Assembly: GCA_023213395.1 (NCBI GenBank)
Contig: CM041465.1
Coordinates: 184,395,741 to 184,459,740, forward strand
DNA: 64,000 nt
Reading direction: 5' to 3'
Source of the DNA: Cycas panzhihuaensis
Taxonomy: Eukaryota > Cycadophyta
Shown: positions 23,022 through 35,660 of the stretch, one piece after another
Numbering within the stretch: position 1 is the first letter of the stretch
Layout: every line of letters begins with the position of its first letter
Notes under the pieces: generated by a model
Database searches by the model: none
Told to the model about the DNA's origin: nothing
The model's input: the letters and a program-made list of their open reading frames with translations, nothing else
Program-made: the position numbers and the translations under genes

Positions 23022-25017
23022 TCCTATTTTAATGTTAAACTATGCTACATAATTACTTCAAATCTTGATACCGAGTTTATATAAAAGCCAAATATCTATC
23101 AGAGTACATGGGTAACTAATTGCTATACTTTCCAGTCCTCTAGAATGACATTCTTGTACATGGTTCACTAATATTTACCTGTTAAGTAGTTATTACCTGC
23201 TCTAATTTAACTTATTTTTGCCTTTCCTCTACCTCAATGAGAGAAACTTAGTTATAAAACATTAGCCCCATCCACTACATTGTGGAATAAATATATAAAG
23301 ATGGTTATCTGAGTAGAACCATGTGATAAAACACTTTTTTAAAAAATCTTAGATTATATTTTAATACCCTGTCAACTTAATGTTCAAATTTCATACTATT
23401 AAATCTGCTTTAAAAAATCTTCAAAGCATACCGTGCAACCACTTGTTGGAAAGCCTCACGAGTCAACTTTGTGATGCAACTAATAATATTCAATTCTAAT
23501 GTCGTATGATGGAGTTATGGCCATTTTTGTGAGTACATATATACTCTTAGTGGAAAAAAAAAAAAGGAAAAACTTTTTTGAGTTAGTCTTTGGTCACTTT
23601 AAAACATCACGTGTGACCTCTCAAGGGGCTTGTGGACTTTAAACACATCTTAAAAATATTTAAATATAACTTAATAAGGTTTTAAAATTTTAGATTAAGA
23701 GAAATCAAATGTTAATTGGTCATTTGACATGTGCTTAGGTTGGGTGCGCCTGTGAGCGATTCAATGGGTCACACACTTTAATCTTCAACTTAATCACAAT
23801 CAGTAACATCTCTTAAGGGTAAAGCGGACCTTCTAGTTGCAACGATAACATTAGTTTTGCCTAGAACTTGCTCATGGTGGAGAAAATAGTAATGGGAAGC
23901 GCTTAATTTTCCTCATTTCTCTTCAAGTCTACTATGAAGGTGACCAATATAGAATAGAGCTTCCCAAACACATATAATATGCTCAATGCTCCATGCAGGA
24001 CTACTAGAAACTGCCAGTAGTTGTCCTTTGTCACAAACTGTTTTTAGAAATTGATTAACATGCAGTTTCAGTCTATTGAGAAGAGGCCAGCCCTGTAACA
24101 AGTGCCTTACCTTAGAATAGAGTTGCCAAGAGATAGATTTTTATCATATTTGATTTCTATCACTTGATTTTAGCATTCAATGCTCAAACACAAGGCTTTT
24201 CTCGAGTTTATATGTTGGCACCACTTTAGAAATCCTTCAAATCCTCTTTTTTGCTACATATAAGAAATGAAGAGGATAGACAACAACTCTTTTCATCAAA
24301 TGTCAACTATTAAATCCTTCAACTTAATGATGGGGTGATGCATTCAATAAAACTCCAACAACCTGTTTCTTATTGCACATACATAATTGGCCAACCATTC
24401 CTTTTTATGTATAGGTTCTCAATGTATCAACAAGCTCTACACTAAGCTCCAAACTCGTTAGTTTTCTTCACATAAGCCAATGAATCATCTATTGCTCTTA
24501 ACATGCTGCAAAACCCTCTTAAATCATGGTATCACTTCATGACAGAGGGCAAAATCATGGCCAATCTGCCACAACATTAGCTTCATAGGGTGATCAGGTT
24601 TGTATCTGAAGTCTTGCTCTTGCATTGACGTGCAACACCTACATGTATATTGGCAAAACATGCAAATAACTAGTATAAAAATAAATGAAACATGTGACAA
24701 GCTTTTGTGGGATTTGAGATAATTGCAAAACCTGTGCTCTGGACAAGATTTATACCACGTAGGCACCAACATATTTTAAAGTGCCCTATATACTTCTAGT
24801 TTGAAACCATTAATAACTTATGGTAGAACTTCACCTTTTAAATAAACAGACTACCCCCCTTATTGGTCACAAATAGGCATACTTAAAATAAGATTAGAAT
24901 AAGCCTTTAATGGGTGATACACTTATAGTCTTATAACCTAACTCGGATCAAAATTAGGCTTGGACCAAAGCTCTGATAGGCTTACCACCGAACTAAAACC
25001 CTAGCTCTAATACTAAT
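23022..25017 (-). other. LARD-X interior with possible captured gene fragments
   Basis: No gag, protease, RT or integrase motif is visible. Two minus-strand stretches look more like ordinary protein sequence than the rest: 23913-24101 (a 62-codon open frame containing GWPLLNRLKLHVNQFL) and about 24440-24625 (one frame reads AIDDSLAYVKKTNEFGA). I cannot name either. Capture of host exons is a possibility and chance is the alternative. Confidence 0.4.
24999..25016 (-). other. LARD-X primer-binding site (degenerate)
   Basis: On the minus strand TAGTATTAGAGCTAGGG follows the right LTR. Against TGGTATCAGAGC it shows one G-to-A and one C-to-T change, which fixes the element orientation. Confidence 0.6.
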
Positions 25018-25393
25018 TGAAAGAAATATAGACAAATAAAACATACTCCGATACCACTTACAAGAAAGTAAATGCCCATACATAGCTCTAAGATCTAACA
25101 AGACTATGAAATAAAAACATATAGGTGAATAATAAATGAAAGAATATGTACAAATATATAACACAATATACTTGTGGGAAATGACCACTTACAATTGTGT
25201 TATAACAAACCAATGCATATATATAGTACATATCACCACTTAGTTGTCTAATCACATTTTATGAGTCACTTAGTCAGTCAATGACTAGTTATAATGAAGA
25301 AGTGTGTATAATATAACCCTTTAGTGCACATTAAAGGGATAACCATATTGATTTCGTCAATTAAATATTTGCATAGGTTAACATTACCCAACA
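25018..25393 (-). repeat. LARD-X 5' LTR
   Basis: Begins TGAAAGAAATATAG and ends CCCAACA on the + strand. Pairs with 22637-23021. Confidence 0.85.
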
Positions 25394-25732
25394 ATTTGAG
25401 AGCCGAGTTGTGTTAGGGTTAATTTCTTAGATGCTTTTCCATAGGTAGGGTACCTAGGGTAAGATCGATGTTATTACTCTAAAAACCTAAAGTTAAGTCT
25501 TATGATAGGATATGAAGATGCTACCCCCTAAGGAAGTAAGGCTTTTAGATATTGGGATGTGGGTGGCACATATGGTCTAGAACTAACTAGTTGGCTTAAG
25601 TAGCCTTGTTGAGTGGGTGTAGGTGCTAAACCATAAAGAGATATAGGGTTTTGCCATAACTAGGTGGCGTATGCATATGGAGCCTATTGGATTGCATTAG
25701 GTATAAGTGGTGGTCACTGATAGGTCATGGGA
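25394..25732 (-). pseudogene. Gypsy-A gag fragment between LARD-X and Gypsy-B
   Basis: A 334-bp island of Gypsy-A sequence. The minus strand reads as a Pro/Tyr/Ser-rich low-complexity protein (for example GYLSQLVSSRPYVPPTSQYL), in keeping with the N-terminal gag region that continues at 36281. Its left end is the LARD-X target site and its right end the Gypsy-B target site. Confidence 0.45.
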
Positions 25733-26069
25733 TGTAAGAGACTGAGCATCCACTACTATTTTGCATATAATTTTAGGTATTATCCAATATAGATACAATG
25801 AAGAAGGTATTTTATGCATAGAGTAATCATTGATGAGATCTCTTAATGAAAGGATTCAATTGCATTTAATAACATATAATGATTAATTATAAGAATGGGA
25901 GAAATTTATACAAGTGGTATGCAATTATTCAAATGAGTTTCCATCTTGTTATATCTCTTGCCAAGTACCTTTTGACATCTTCTACTAAATATTCAAATGC
26001 TAACTAACTATTAAGCTTAAGTAATAGCTAACTACTATGGTTATTAATCAAGTTGTAAGAAGTGCAATA
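25733..26069 (-). repeat. Gypsy-B 3' LTR
   Basis: 337 bp, + strand TGTAAGAGACTGAGC to GTGCAATA. It aligns over its length with 35936-36275. The + strand CA end has become TA. Confidence 0.9.
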
Positions 26070-26169
26070 AGTCCCCTCTCCACTCCCTTGAAATGCTTTC
26101 CCTTTAAAACATGGGAAGGCTAAGGAACCTTCTCAAAATCTCTTCAGATTCTGAATTAGTATCAGTAGG

Positions 26170-27410
26170 TGGAAAGGACTCTATTTGATTAAATATTCTT
26201 TGGTTGTTTGATGTCGTAATTGTTTAGTGCGAGTGTCAATGATTGCTTTCAAGGTGATAACAACTTGGCCCGCGTCATCAAGGACATGTAACTTTGATTG
26301 GGGAACATTTTGGGATCCAATTTTTGGTTTGAGGTTGGAGACATGAAAGACATTATGAATCTGAGCTCTAGGCATGTCCAAGTATATGCAATAACATTGA
26401 TTCACTATAGTATTTGAAATGATCCATAAACCAAGGGGTAAGCTTTTGTTTTTTAGAGGCTTTAAGTGAAGATTGTTTATAGGGTTGTAGTCTAAAGAAG
26501 ACCTAATCACCTAAATTGAATTGGCATTCAGAATAATGGTTATCGGCTTGCTGCTTCATATGATTATGGGCCAATTGAAGGTTGTCCTTGAGACCTCAAA
26601 TTTGGTTATTCTTTTGTTACTAAATTTTTTTAATAGTTGGTGTTTTATTCATTTTTAAAAAAATGAACCAATATTTGGTGGTAGATAGCCGTAAAGTGTT
26701 AGAGAGGGATACATTGTTATAACCGAATGGTGTGAAGTGTTGTACGAATACTTAGTCAGATATAACCACTGCACCCATTGGGATTGCTCATCTCTAGTGA
26801 AACAATACAAATAACCTTCAATGAATTTATTAATAGTTTCAGTTTGGCCATCGGTTTGTGGGAGGTAGGCAACACTCATTTACAACTGTGTACCAACTAG
26901 TTGAAATAGCCCAGTCCAAAATTTACTAGTGAACTTTAGGCCCCAGTCATTAATAATTGTTTGGGAAAACTTGTGAAGATGATGAATGGTATTCATAAAT
27001 AAATTAGCAACTTGAGAGGTAGATGTTGTATTATGGAGAGGTATAAAATATGCATATTTTGTTAAGTGATTTATAACAACTAGAACAACATCATTACCTA
27101 TAGATTTAGGTAGATCCGTAATAAAATCCATACTTATGTTGGTCCACTTATGATTCAAAATAGGTAAGGGTTGAAGTAGACTTATTAGTTTAATTGTTTC
27201 TATTTTTTATTACCGACAAGTGTCAGAAGAGGTAATAAAGTGTTGAACATCAATTTTCTTCCTTGGTTGATAAAAGGGCCTTCTGATGCAGTTGTAAGTT
27301 TTATCAAACCCATAATGGCCAAAGGATGGTGTGGCATGCCACTCCTCAAGGATAGTCTTTTTTAATGCTAAAGCTTGAAGTAGGTAAATCCTATCTTTGT
27401 ATAACAATGT
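26170..27410 (-). pseudogene. Gypsy-B integrase with C-terminal chromodomain remnant (pseudogene)
   Basis: In element order: the zinc-binding HHCC region (27210-27407, with DRIYLLQALALKKTILEEWH and GHYGFDKTY); the rve core with ISMDFITDLPKS (first Asp, about 27110), IINDWGLKFTSKFW (second Asp, about 26960) and YLPQTDGQTETINKF (Glu, about 26860); then a GPY/F-type segment and VFHVSNLKP (about 26360). A terminal RTKQLRHQTTKEYLIK followed by FPP...ESEEIL (26120-26230) resembles a chromodomain, which would direct integration to heterochromatin. Frameshifts and stops separate the parts. Confidence 0.8.
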
Positions 27411-27639
27411 GTTTTTATGGAGTGACCAATTTGGTGGTGCTTTGCCCTCGAGGCACTGTTATAGCCTGGTTTTTGTTATTGGGTTGCTATTGTAATTGAC
27501 ATGGAGTTGATCGATCCATATAGGAAGTGTTGTAGAAATAACATGACAAGAGTCCTATTTGTATTTCTGAGATAAGTTATCAACCACTATGTTATCCTTC
27601 ACTTTTTTATATACAATATCAAAATCAAAATCTTGAATA

Positions 27640-28835
27640 TTTGTGAGCCATTTTTATTGTAACTTAGATAAGATCAACTATTGAAGAAGATACTTAAGGC
27701 TATGGTGGTTCGTATGCACTATGAATTTGCTTTCAAAGAGGTACTTACGCCATTTAGCTAAGGTGTGAATGATGGCCAACATTTCTTTGTTATAAGTCAA
27801 GTACGTTTGTTCACGAAGATTGAGTTTCCTACTCTTAAATGCTATGGGCTTCTTTTCTTGCATGAGGAAAACACCAATACTAGTTCTAGATGCATCACAT
27901 TATAATTCAAATAGTTTGGCAAAATTAGGCATTGTCAGAACATGGTAGAAGTAATTACAACCTTTAAGTTGGTGAAAGCTTTCTCTATTAAATCTAACCA
28001 TTAAAAGACATTCTTCTTGCAAAAATCGGTAAGTGGGGATGTAATGGAAGAGTAGTACCAGATATAATGCTTGTATAATTTTATAAGTCCCAAGAATCCT
28101 TGGAGAGCTGTGATTGTTTTGGGTATTGGCCAGTTTAGAATGGTTTGAATTTTATTGGGGTCCATTTGAACACCATGAATGGAAATAATATGGCATAAAT
28201 ATTTGATGGATTCTTGGCCAAAATGGCACTTAGTTTTCTTGGCGAATAAGTGATTTTTGCTTAGAATGCCCAACACCTTATCTAGATGATTAAGGCATTA
28301 TTACCAATTTTTGCTATAAATTAGAATGTCGTCGAAGAAAACTATGACAAACTTGCACAAGAAGGGAGCAAGTACTTTGTTCATTGTGGCTTGAAATGTT
28401 GCTGGAGCATTTGTGAGACCAAAAGGCATGACCTTGAATTCATACAATCCTTTGTGTGTTATGAAGGTTATCTTAGCACAATCAATTGTTCTGATGGGGA
28501 TCTGGTAACACCCAGATTGTAGATCAAATTTTGATAAGAATGCTGCACCATAAAACTTATCAATAACATCATCCATTCTTAGAATGGGATATTTATTTTT
28601 TTACCATAATTGCATTCAATGCTTGGTAGTTAACACAAAGGTGAAAAGACCTAGCTTTTTTATGCATTAGGACAATTTGAGTTGTATAGGGACTTTTATT
28701 GTGAATAATGGCTGCGGGTTCCAATAGGTCATTGGTAAGTCGTTTGATTTGTGTCTTCTGCTTGTGACTATATCTGTAGGGGTGGACAGAGATCAAACCT
28801 TTGCCTGGAATGATTTCAATAACATGTTCCATACC
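27640..28835 (-). pseudogene. Gypsy-B reverse transcriptase and RNase H (pseudogene)
   Basis: Minus strand, in order: ISVHPYRYSHKQK and SPYTTQIVLMHKK (28620-28800); SKFDLQSGCYQIPI, KGLYEFKVMPFGLTNAPATF and VIVFFDDILIYSK (28300-28576), where the active site is FFDD; FGQESIKYLCHIIS and GFLGLIKLYKHYIW (28001-28230); RNase H with FKSRKLNLREQTYLTYNKEMLAII and FIVHTNHHSLKYLLQ (27678-27863). The order matches Ty3/Gypsy pol. Frameshifts near 28290 and 28590 and several stops inactivate it. Confidence 0.88.
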
Positions 28836-30330
28836 ACAATTTGGTGGAAGTCCAACTGGTAGGGATTGAAAGAATGACTCATGTTAGTGCAAGAGATCTT
28901 GAAGTGCATGGGTTTGGTTAGGCTTAAGAGATTCTTCTGGTGTGCTTGCCTCAATAGAAAAGAGATGAGCAATAAATCCTATGCATCTCTTATTAACTTA
29001 TCCATCTTTGTTGCTAAGATGAGTTTGGGGTCGGGCGTTGTGATTTCGAAAAATTGATGTAGCTTCCCTTCCTAACGAAAACAGATAAAATTTGAATTAT
29101 GATTTAGTGTATAGGTCTCTAGCTTTCTATGCCACTTGAATCCCAGAATAAGATCTAATGTTTTGATGGGAAAAGCATAATAGTAGGTGTGGAAGGAGAA
29201 GGGATTGATTTACATCTCCAAATTAGGAAGTTCTCTATCATAATTAATTTATCTTTCACTAGGTACTGTGATTCAGAATATTTTGGTCCTATCAATAGGG
29301 ATACCCAAGCGAATGGCCAAGTTAGTATTAACAAAGTTGTATGTGCTACTTGGATTGATAAGAACCACTACTTTTTGTTTTCATAGGAACCCTTGTAACT
29401 TGATTATGTTGGGTTGCTATATTTCTGAAATAGCTGCTAAGGAAATAAATGGTTAGCCACACTCAATTGACAATTGCTCTTTGAGGGGATTTTCTTCATC
29501 TAGAATGTTTGGTTCTTCTTCATCCATACCAACTTCAATTGCATAGAACTAGTTTCTTTTGGAGGAAATTTTTAGGTGTTCAGTAACCTACTTGTCACTG
29601 CGTTCCCTAAAATTTTCATTTGATATTGGTTTATCGGTATCCCCTAGTCGAATAGTTGCTATTGGGCGATCATTGAAGTCAAGATGATGCCTAGGAGGTA
29701 TGTAAGGAGAAATTTGTGTTTGATGTTTAATTTTAACTTGTTTAGTTAAGAGTATAGCTTTCTCTATGGACTTGGGCTAGAACATTTTGACTTTAGTGTT
29801 GATATTAGGCTAGATTTTGCATGGGATAAACTTGAGAAGCTTCTTCATCGGTTAAGGTAGTCATGAGTTATAATTACTTAAAATGCTTTGTAAACTCCTT
29901 GAACAAAGAATCCTTTTGAAAGTAGTGAGATAGTTGGACCGTGTAGGGGGTGGAATTTGGGCCTTCAATATGAGTTCAAATTGCATCAATAAAATCATCC
30001 CGGAGAATGCATCATTGGTTGGTATACCATTTTTGAGCCCAAATATATAGCTGCCCTTCCATGTGGTTGATAACAAAACAAACCTTTTTACTTGGGGCTG
30101 TGGCATGGAGGTCTTTGAATACAACGTTCAATTTAGCTATCCATTTATTGAAGTTGACTGTGCCTTTAATGCTAAAATTTAGAATGATAAGTTATTTCTT
30201 GTACTGGATCGATGATTGACTGCTTGTGTTATTGGCCTCATGCTGAGAGTCATGTGATTCACCCTTGGCTTCAGTCTACCTGGTGATGAGTTTATTAATA
30301 GTACCGTTCGTCTATTTTATCCACTATTCT
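28836..30330 (-). pseudogene. Gypsy-B gag and protease region (pseudogene)
   Basis: A gag-like stretch at 29850-30130 reads in one minus frame as HMEGQLYIWAQKW followed by a DDFIDAI-like segment, resembling the Retrotrans_gag L.G.A..W...W..F pattern. The protease is not clear, though the region 29000-29450 is in the right place. Decay is heavy. Confidence 0.5.
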
Positions 30331-30680
30331 ATGATGTCAAAGCAATTAGACATGTCCCTATTGGTGCCCTCTCTCTTGGCTATTCATTATCATTTTGGAT
30401 ACTGAATAATAATAGCTTTAACTGACCATGATCAAAGCTCCAGAATTGAAGGTTATTTTGTATTTGTCCCTTGTAGTCTTATATAAGAGGACTTTATAAC
30501 TCTTAACTGAAGATCTTATGCAAGTTATTAGATGTGATCAAAGATTGGTGTATATGACATCTAATCAAAAGGAAGACAGAAGAGACATATATGGGTGTGG
30601 GAGCATAGATTGGTAAGAGTATAGATAGAACAGATGGTGTAAAACTACTATTGGCAAAAATTAAATAAAAATAGACAACT
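30331..30680. other. Gypsy-B sequence left of the Copia-B insertion, no domain seen
   Basis: Short remainder of Gypsy-B 5' sequence, without recognisable motif, ending in CAACT, the Copia-B target site. Confidence 0.5.
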
Positions 30681-31160
30681 TATTGGATATGTTGGACACT
30701 TTGCAAGTGTTATACTTGAGCCCTTTCGTGGGGTCTGGGAGCCCATTGTAGGACCCCTAGTTGGAGGGTTTTGGGGTCAACAATCCCCTAGGCAGAGGTT
30801 TGAGGATGGGAGCCCCTGAGAAAAAAAATGGGTGTCTTATGGGGATTTTTTTTGGCCCATGATTTATGCCCATTGTATTGTAAAAGTGCAAGGCAATATG
30901 TTGTAAAGTTGTGTATATATACTCTTATGTAAGGACATATGTAAAAATGGTTAGATGAGTCTTTGATGAGTCGATGAGAAGAGTAAGAGTTTTTATCTCT
31001 ATAATTCTTTAATTGTTGTTCAGATTAATAAAAGGTCCATGCTTAGACTTAAATATCCTAGTGTTTTTTGTTGTGTGTTTGGTTTATTTATGTTATTTAT
31101 TCTTTACATGATTTAGAGTTTTGTTAATACATTGCTTCCATGATTATATTGTTCTCTTTA
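30681..31160 (+). repeat. Copia-B 5' LTR
   Basis: 480 bp. About 85 bp (roughly 30740-30825, G-rich) are absent from the 3' copy. Shared landmarks include ACACTTTGCAAGTGTTA, TTGTAAAGTTGTGT and AGTCTTTGATGAGTCGAT. Confidence 0.9.
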
Positions 31161-31162
31161 TG

Positions 31163-31178
31163 TGGGATCAGAGCTAAG
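31163..31178 (+). other. Copia-B primer-binding site
   Basis: TGGGATCAGAGCTAAG two bases after the 5' LTR, one substitution from the tRNA-iMet type TGGTATCAGAGC. Confidence 0.8.
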
Positions 31179-31246
31179 AGTTTTAGTTCTGTGAGAAGCC
31201 ATTTGGTGAGTGGGAGCCTTGTTCGGTAAACTTGAGTACAAAGATC

Positions 31247-32030
31247 ATGGAAAGCATTATGAAGATGGAGATTGAAAAGTTCAATAGTTAGAACTTTGGG
31301 TTGTAGAAGCTAAAGGTGGAAGATATCCTCATTGAGAAGGATCAGTAGATCGTTGTAGCAGATACAAAGCCTGTGAATATGGATGATGAAGACTGGATGA
31401 AGCTTAACTGAAAAGCAACTAGTTCTATAAGGCTATGCCTTTCAGAAATGGTATTGTTGAATGTTGCCACAGAGTATACGGCCAAAAATCTGTGGAAAAA
31501 GTTAGGAGCTCTGTATCAGACTAATTCTTTGGTTAATAAGTTATTTCTTTGGAAAAAATTGTATTAACTCAGGATGAGTGATAGAGATGTAGTTGTAGAT
31601 CATCTTACTGCATTTAATATCAGAGTGAGCCAATTTATTTCAGCTGAGGTAATAATGTCTGAAAAAGATAAGTATATTACCCTGTTATCTTCACTTCTTG
31701 ATTCCTAGGATAATCTTGTGATGACGATTAACAACACGAATGCTACCACCCTGAAATATAACAATGTTGTTATCGCCCTGTTATTAGAAGAGACTATGAA
31801 AATCTTCTAAGAATCATTTGGAAGAAGCATTAGCGGTGAGAGGTTGAATGTTGGATCATGACTAATAATGGCATAAGAACAAATGCCTAAAATCTAGAGG
31901 AAAATCTAAATCTCCAAGCAAAAACCCCTTGGTATGTTGGAGATGTGGGAAGGCTAGCCATATGAAGAGCTAATATCGAGTTAAGGTTGATAAGGGAAAG
32001 TCACCTGAAGCTAACTCTCTCATGATAGCA
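31247..32030 (+). pseudogene. Copia-B gag (pseudogene)
   Basis: ATG at 31247 opens a UBN2-type gag: NLWKKLGALYQTNSLVNKLFLWKKLY, LLSSLLDSxDNLV and a zinc knuckle CWRCGKASHMKS near 31940, in which the last Cys is not at its place (a Cys-to-Tyr change would explain it). Multiple in-frame stops lie at expected Trp or Gln sites. Gag would form the particle that packages element RNA. Confidence 0.8.
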
Positions 32031-33420
32031 AAATCTTTCGATGATGCTGATGGTGATGTTTATTTGGAAACCTCAGGTAAGTTATTAAATGCTGAGTCTT
32101 AGTTAATTGATTTTGGTGCTTCGCTTCATGTTACTCTCTATAAGGAGTGGTTTTATAAATATAAAAGTATTGATGGAGGTAAAGTGTTTCTTGGTAATCA
32201 TTACCCATATAAAATTATGGGTCGTAGAAAGGTGAAGGTTCAGTTTAGGGATGGAAGGGTTAAAATTATCCTTGAAGTGAGTTATATTTTTGGTTTGGCT
32301 TTGAGTTTGTTGTTTGTTAGTCAATTAGGTGATGTTGGAATAGAAGTGATTTTCAATAAAGACAATTGTAGAATGGTTCGAGGAGCATTGGTGTTAGCAA
32401 TAGGGGTCTGATTTGGAACACTATGCAAGCTTGATGTGAGCACAATGTGTGTTGGCATTTGTAGTTTAGTTATTACAGAAAGTAGCAATAATGTAGGCAT
32501 GACTCAAGTATCATTTGCTAGTAAAAACAATGTTGTGGCATCAAAGATTGGGCCACATTAAAGAGAAAGGCCTCTATGATTAATTCTTTAAAGGTATGGC
32601 GAAAAATATCTCTGGAATTAATGGCTTCTTTGATTTTGATTTCTGTGAGTATTGTGTATATAGAAAATAGAATCGGGTCAATTTTCCTTCAAGCTCGAAG
32701 AGAGCAAATGGTATTCTACAATTAATGCACAATGATGTTTTTGGACCTATTGATGTACCTTCATTGGGTACATCCAAATACTTTATTTCATTCATAGATG
32801 ATTTTTCGAGAAAAACATGGTTGTACTTTCTCAGGCAAAAATATGAGGTTTTTAATAAATTCAAAGAATTTAAGGCCTTGGTCAAAAATGAGAGTGTCAA
32901 GCAGATCAAGGTATTGAGGATTGATAATGGAAGTGAGTTTTTTTTAAGGGAGTTTGAGCAGTTTTATAAGCAGTGTGGGATAGCAAGGTAGAAGATAACT
33001 CCCTATATGCCATAGTAGAACATAGTTGCTGAAAGGATGAATAAAACCTTGCTAGAGAGATCGAGGAGTATGCTTAGTGCTACTAATTTAGAGAAGAAAT
33101 TCTAGGTTAAGACTGTGATGACTACAAGCTACTTGATAAACAGATTAACGATGGCTACCTTAGTGTATAAAACACCTAAAGAAGTATGGTCTGGTAAGAA
33201 ACCATCTCTTATTCATCTTAGATTTTTTGGTTGTAAAGCTTTTATGCATGTTCCTAGACTGCAAAAGGCTAAGCTTGATTTCAAAGTATAAAAGACTATT
33301 TTCATTGACTATGGTGATGGTGTTAAAGGGTACAAGCTTTATAACCTTGAAACACAAAAAATTATGTATAGCTATGATGTTGTCTTTAGAGAGGAGTTCA
33401 AGTCTCTAAAGTAAGATAAA
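32031..33420 (+). pseudogene. Copia-B protease and integrase (pseudogene)
   Basis: The protease active site reads LIDFGASLHVT near 32107 (family D-S-G-A-S). Integrase: a WHQRLGHI-like zinc segment (32540), HNDVFGPID (first Asp, 32728), FISFIDDFSRKTWLYFL, VLRIDNGSEFF (second Asp, 32920), VAERMNKTLLERSRSML (Glu, 33030) and the GKKPSLIHLRFFGCKAF element (33195-33240). Two adjacent TAG codons replace the Gln pair of TPYTPQQN near 33012. The frame changes more than once. Confidence 0.87.
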
Positions 33421-33539
33421 GAACTAAATTATGAAGACTCTAAGAAGGTATAATTTAAGGTAAGGGATGAAGATGTTGCATCAAAATATGAGTCAGTTGA
33501 AGATGAAGGACTAAATGTAGAGGTAGCTCAACTTCAAGA

Positions 33540-35170
33540 ACCACACACCTTGAGGAGATCAACTTGTGAAAGAAGACAACATGACAGGTGTATTCTTGAA
33601 GACTTTTATCATTTCTCTTTTGTTTTATTTGCTACAGATAATGATCCGGGTATTATTCAAGAGGTTCTGGAGTTAAAAGAGAGCCAACTTTGGATCAAGG
33701 CCATGGAAAAAGAAATGATAGCCTTGGATAAAAATAACACATGGGATTTGGTGGATCTAATTAATGGTAAAAAACCTGTTGATAACAAATAGATCTTCAA
33801 GATGAAGTTTTAGTTAAATGGTACTGTGGAAAAGTACAACGCCTGCTTAGTAGCAAAGAGCTATTCCTAGGTAAAGGGAATAGATTTTGGTGAGATATTT
33901 TTTCCTATCGTAAAAGTATCTTCGATTAGATTTTTGTTGGTTGTAGTAGTTTCCTATGACCTTGAGGTGGATCAAATGGATGTGAAGATTACATTTATTC
34001 ATAGTAACCTCAAGAAAGAAATTTATATATTGTAGCTTGAAGGATTTGAAGTTGCAGAAAAGAGAATATGGTGTGCAGGTTGAAGAAGTCATTATATGGC
34101 TTGAAACAGTCACCGAGTATGTGGTATTAGAAGTTTGATTCTCATATGTTGGCAGATAACTTTGTGCGTAACAAAGTAGATCACTGTGTCTATTTTAAAC
34201 AGGTTGGTGTTCACTTTGTTATTCTGGCTTTATATGTTGATGATATACTTTTAGTTAGTAATAATAAGGAAATGAACAAACTTGTAAAAGGCCAATTGGC
34301 ATATCATTTTGAGATGGAGGACCTTGATGCTGCACATTTTATTTTGGTATTGAGATTAAAAGGGATAGAAGAAACATGAATATTTGGTTTAGTCAAAGGC
34401 AACACATTGAGACAATACTACATCGATTTATGTTACAGGATAGTAAACCAATTAACGTTCATTTTCTTGTTGGTTTAAAATTATCAACTGAACAATACCC
34501 GAAGACTCATAAAGAAGTAGAAGACATGGCATTTATTCCTTCTGCTAGTGTAGTTGGTAGTTTGATGTATATAATGGTTTGCACTCGACTAGACATTGCC
34601 CATGTAGTGGGAATAGTTAGCTGGTATATGTCAAACCTAGGCAGGCAACATTGGGTGGCTATGAAAAGGATTTTCAAGTATTTGTAGGGTACATCAGACT
34701 ATAGAATTTGCTACCAAGGAAATCTCATAGAGAGTAGAACAATGAACTTGAGAGGATTTGTTGATGCTAATTGGGCTAGAGATTTTGATAACAGAAGATC
34801 TACAAGTGGGTATGTTTTTACTCTTTGTGGTGGTGCAGTCAGGTAAATAAAGAAAAGACAAGAAGTTGTGGCACTTTCTAGCATAGAAGCTGAGTATATA
34901 ATAGTTACTCATTCATGTAAGGAAGTGATTTGGTTACAAAGATTATGCAAAAATGTTAGTTTCAAGTAAGATGTTGTGATGATAGATTGTGATAGTCAAA
35001 GTGTAATCTACCTGGTAAAGAACCCCACTTTTCATACTTGGTCGAAGCATATTGATATGCAATTCCATTTTGTGAGAGAAACGGTTCAAGACCATAAGGT
35101 GGACTTGCAAAATATTGTTATATAGGAAAATGCTACAGACTCATTGACTAAGATTTTTAACATAGAAATA
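33540..35170 (+). pseudogene. Copia-B reverse transcriptase and RNase H (pseudogene)
   Basis: RT begins with LWIKAMEKEMIALDKNNTWDLV (33690) and shows DVEVDQMDVK-like sequence (33960), then LYVDDILLVSNN with an intact YVDD near 34235. RNase H follows with VGSLMYIMVCTRLDIAHVVG (34555), a LRGFVDANWARDFDNRRSTSGY-like segment (34750) and SKHIDMQFHFVRE (35045). At least three frames are used and many stops are TAG at Gln or Trp sites. Confidence 0.88.
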
Positions 35171-35265
35171 TTTAAATGGTGTTGAAAGGTAATGGGTATT
35201 TGCGATTTTGGAATTAAGTAATTGTGTATGCAGGTTTCTTGTAAAGTATTCAACAAGTGAGAGAT

Positions 35266-35660
35266 TATTAGATATGTTAAACACTTTGCAAGTGTTACAT
35301 GGGTATATGCATTACATCTAAGCCACTTTGGATGTCTTATGGGGGTCTTTTTTGACCCATGGTTTATGTCTATCATATTGTAAAACCACAAGGCAATATC
35401 TTGTAAAGTTGTGTCTATATATTCTTATGTAACGACACATGTAAAAATGGTTGGATAAGTCTTTGATGAGTCGATAAGAAGAGTAATGGTTTTTATCTCT
35501 GTAATTTTTTAGTTGTTGCTCAGATTAATAACACGTCTATGCTTAGACCTGAATCTCATGGTATTCTTTGTTATGTGCTTAGTTTGTTTATGCTATTTAT
35601 TCTTTGCATGGTTTAGAGTTATATTAATACATTGTTTATACGGTTATATATTTCTCTTCA
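35266..35660 (+). repeat. Copia-B 3' LTR
   Basis: 395 bp after the purine tract AAGTGAGAGA. It ends TTCTCTTCA, then the CAACT duplication. Confidence 0.9.

Larger units (their letters stand above)
22637..25393 (-). mobile_element. LARD-X: non-autonomous LTR element, 2.76 kb, no gag or pol
   Basis: LTR-like copies at 22637-23021 and 25018-25393 start TGAAAGAAA and end AACA. The flanking pentamers are GTTTG (22632-22636) and ATTTG (25394-25398), a target duplication differing by one transition. A degenerate PBS abuts the right LTR on the minus strand, giving minus orientation. The 2.0-kb interior shows no retroelement protein, so this is a LARD/TRIM-type element that must move with enzymes from a relative. 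It sits inside the Gypsy-A gag. Confidence 0.75.
30681..35660 (+). mobile_element. Copia-B: complete-length Ty1/Copia element inside Gypsy-B
   Basis: LTRs 30681-31160 and 35266-35660 are flanked by a perfect five-base target duplication, CAACT (30676-30680 and 35661-35665). The PBS TGGGATCAGAGCTAAG starts at 31163. The interior has gag, protease, integrase, RT and RNase H in Copia order on the + strand. Terminal dinucleotides have decayed (TA start in both LTRs, TA end in the 5' LTR), each explicable by C-to-T on one strand. Confidence 0.93.
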
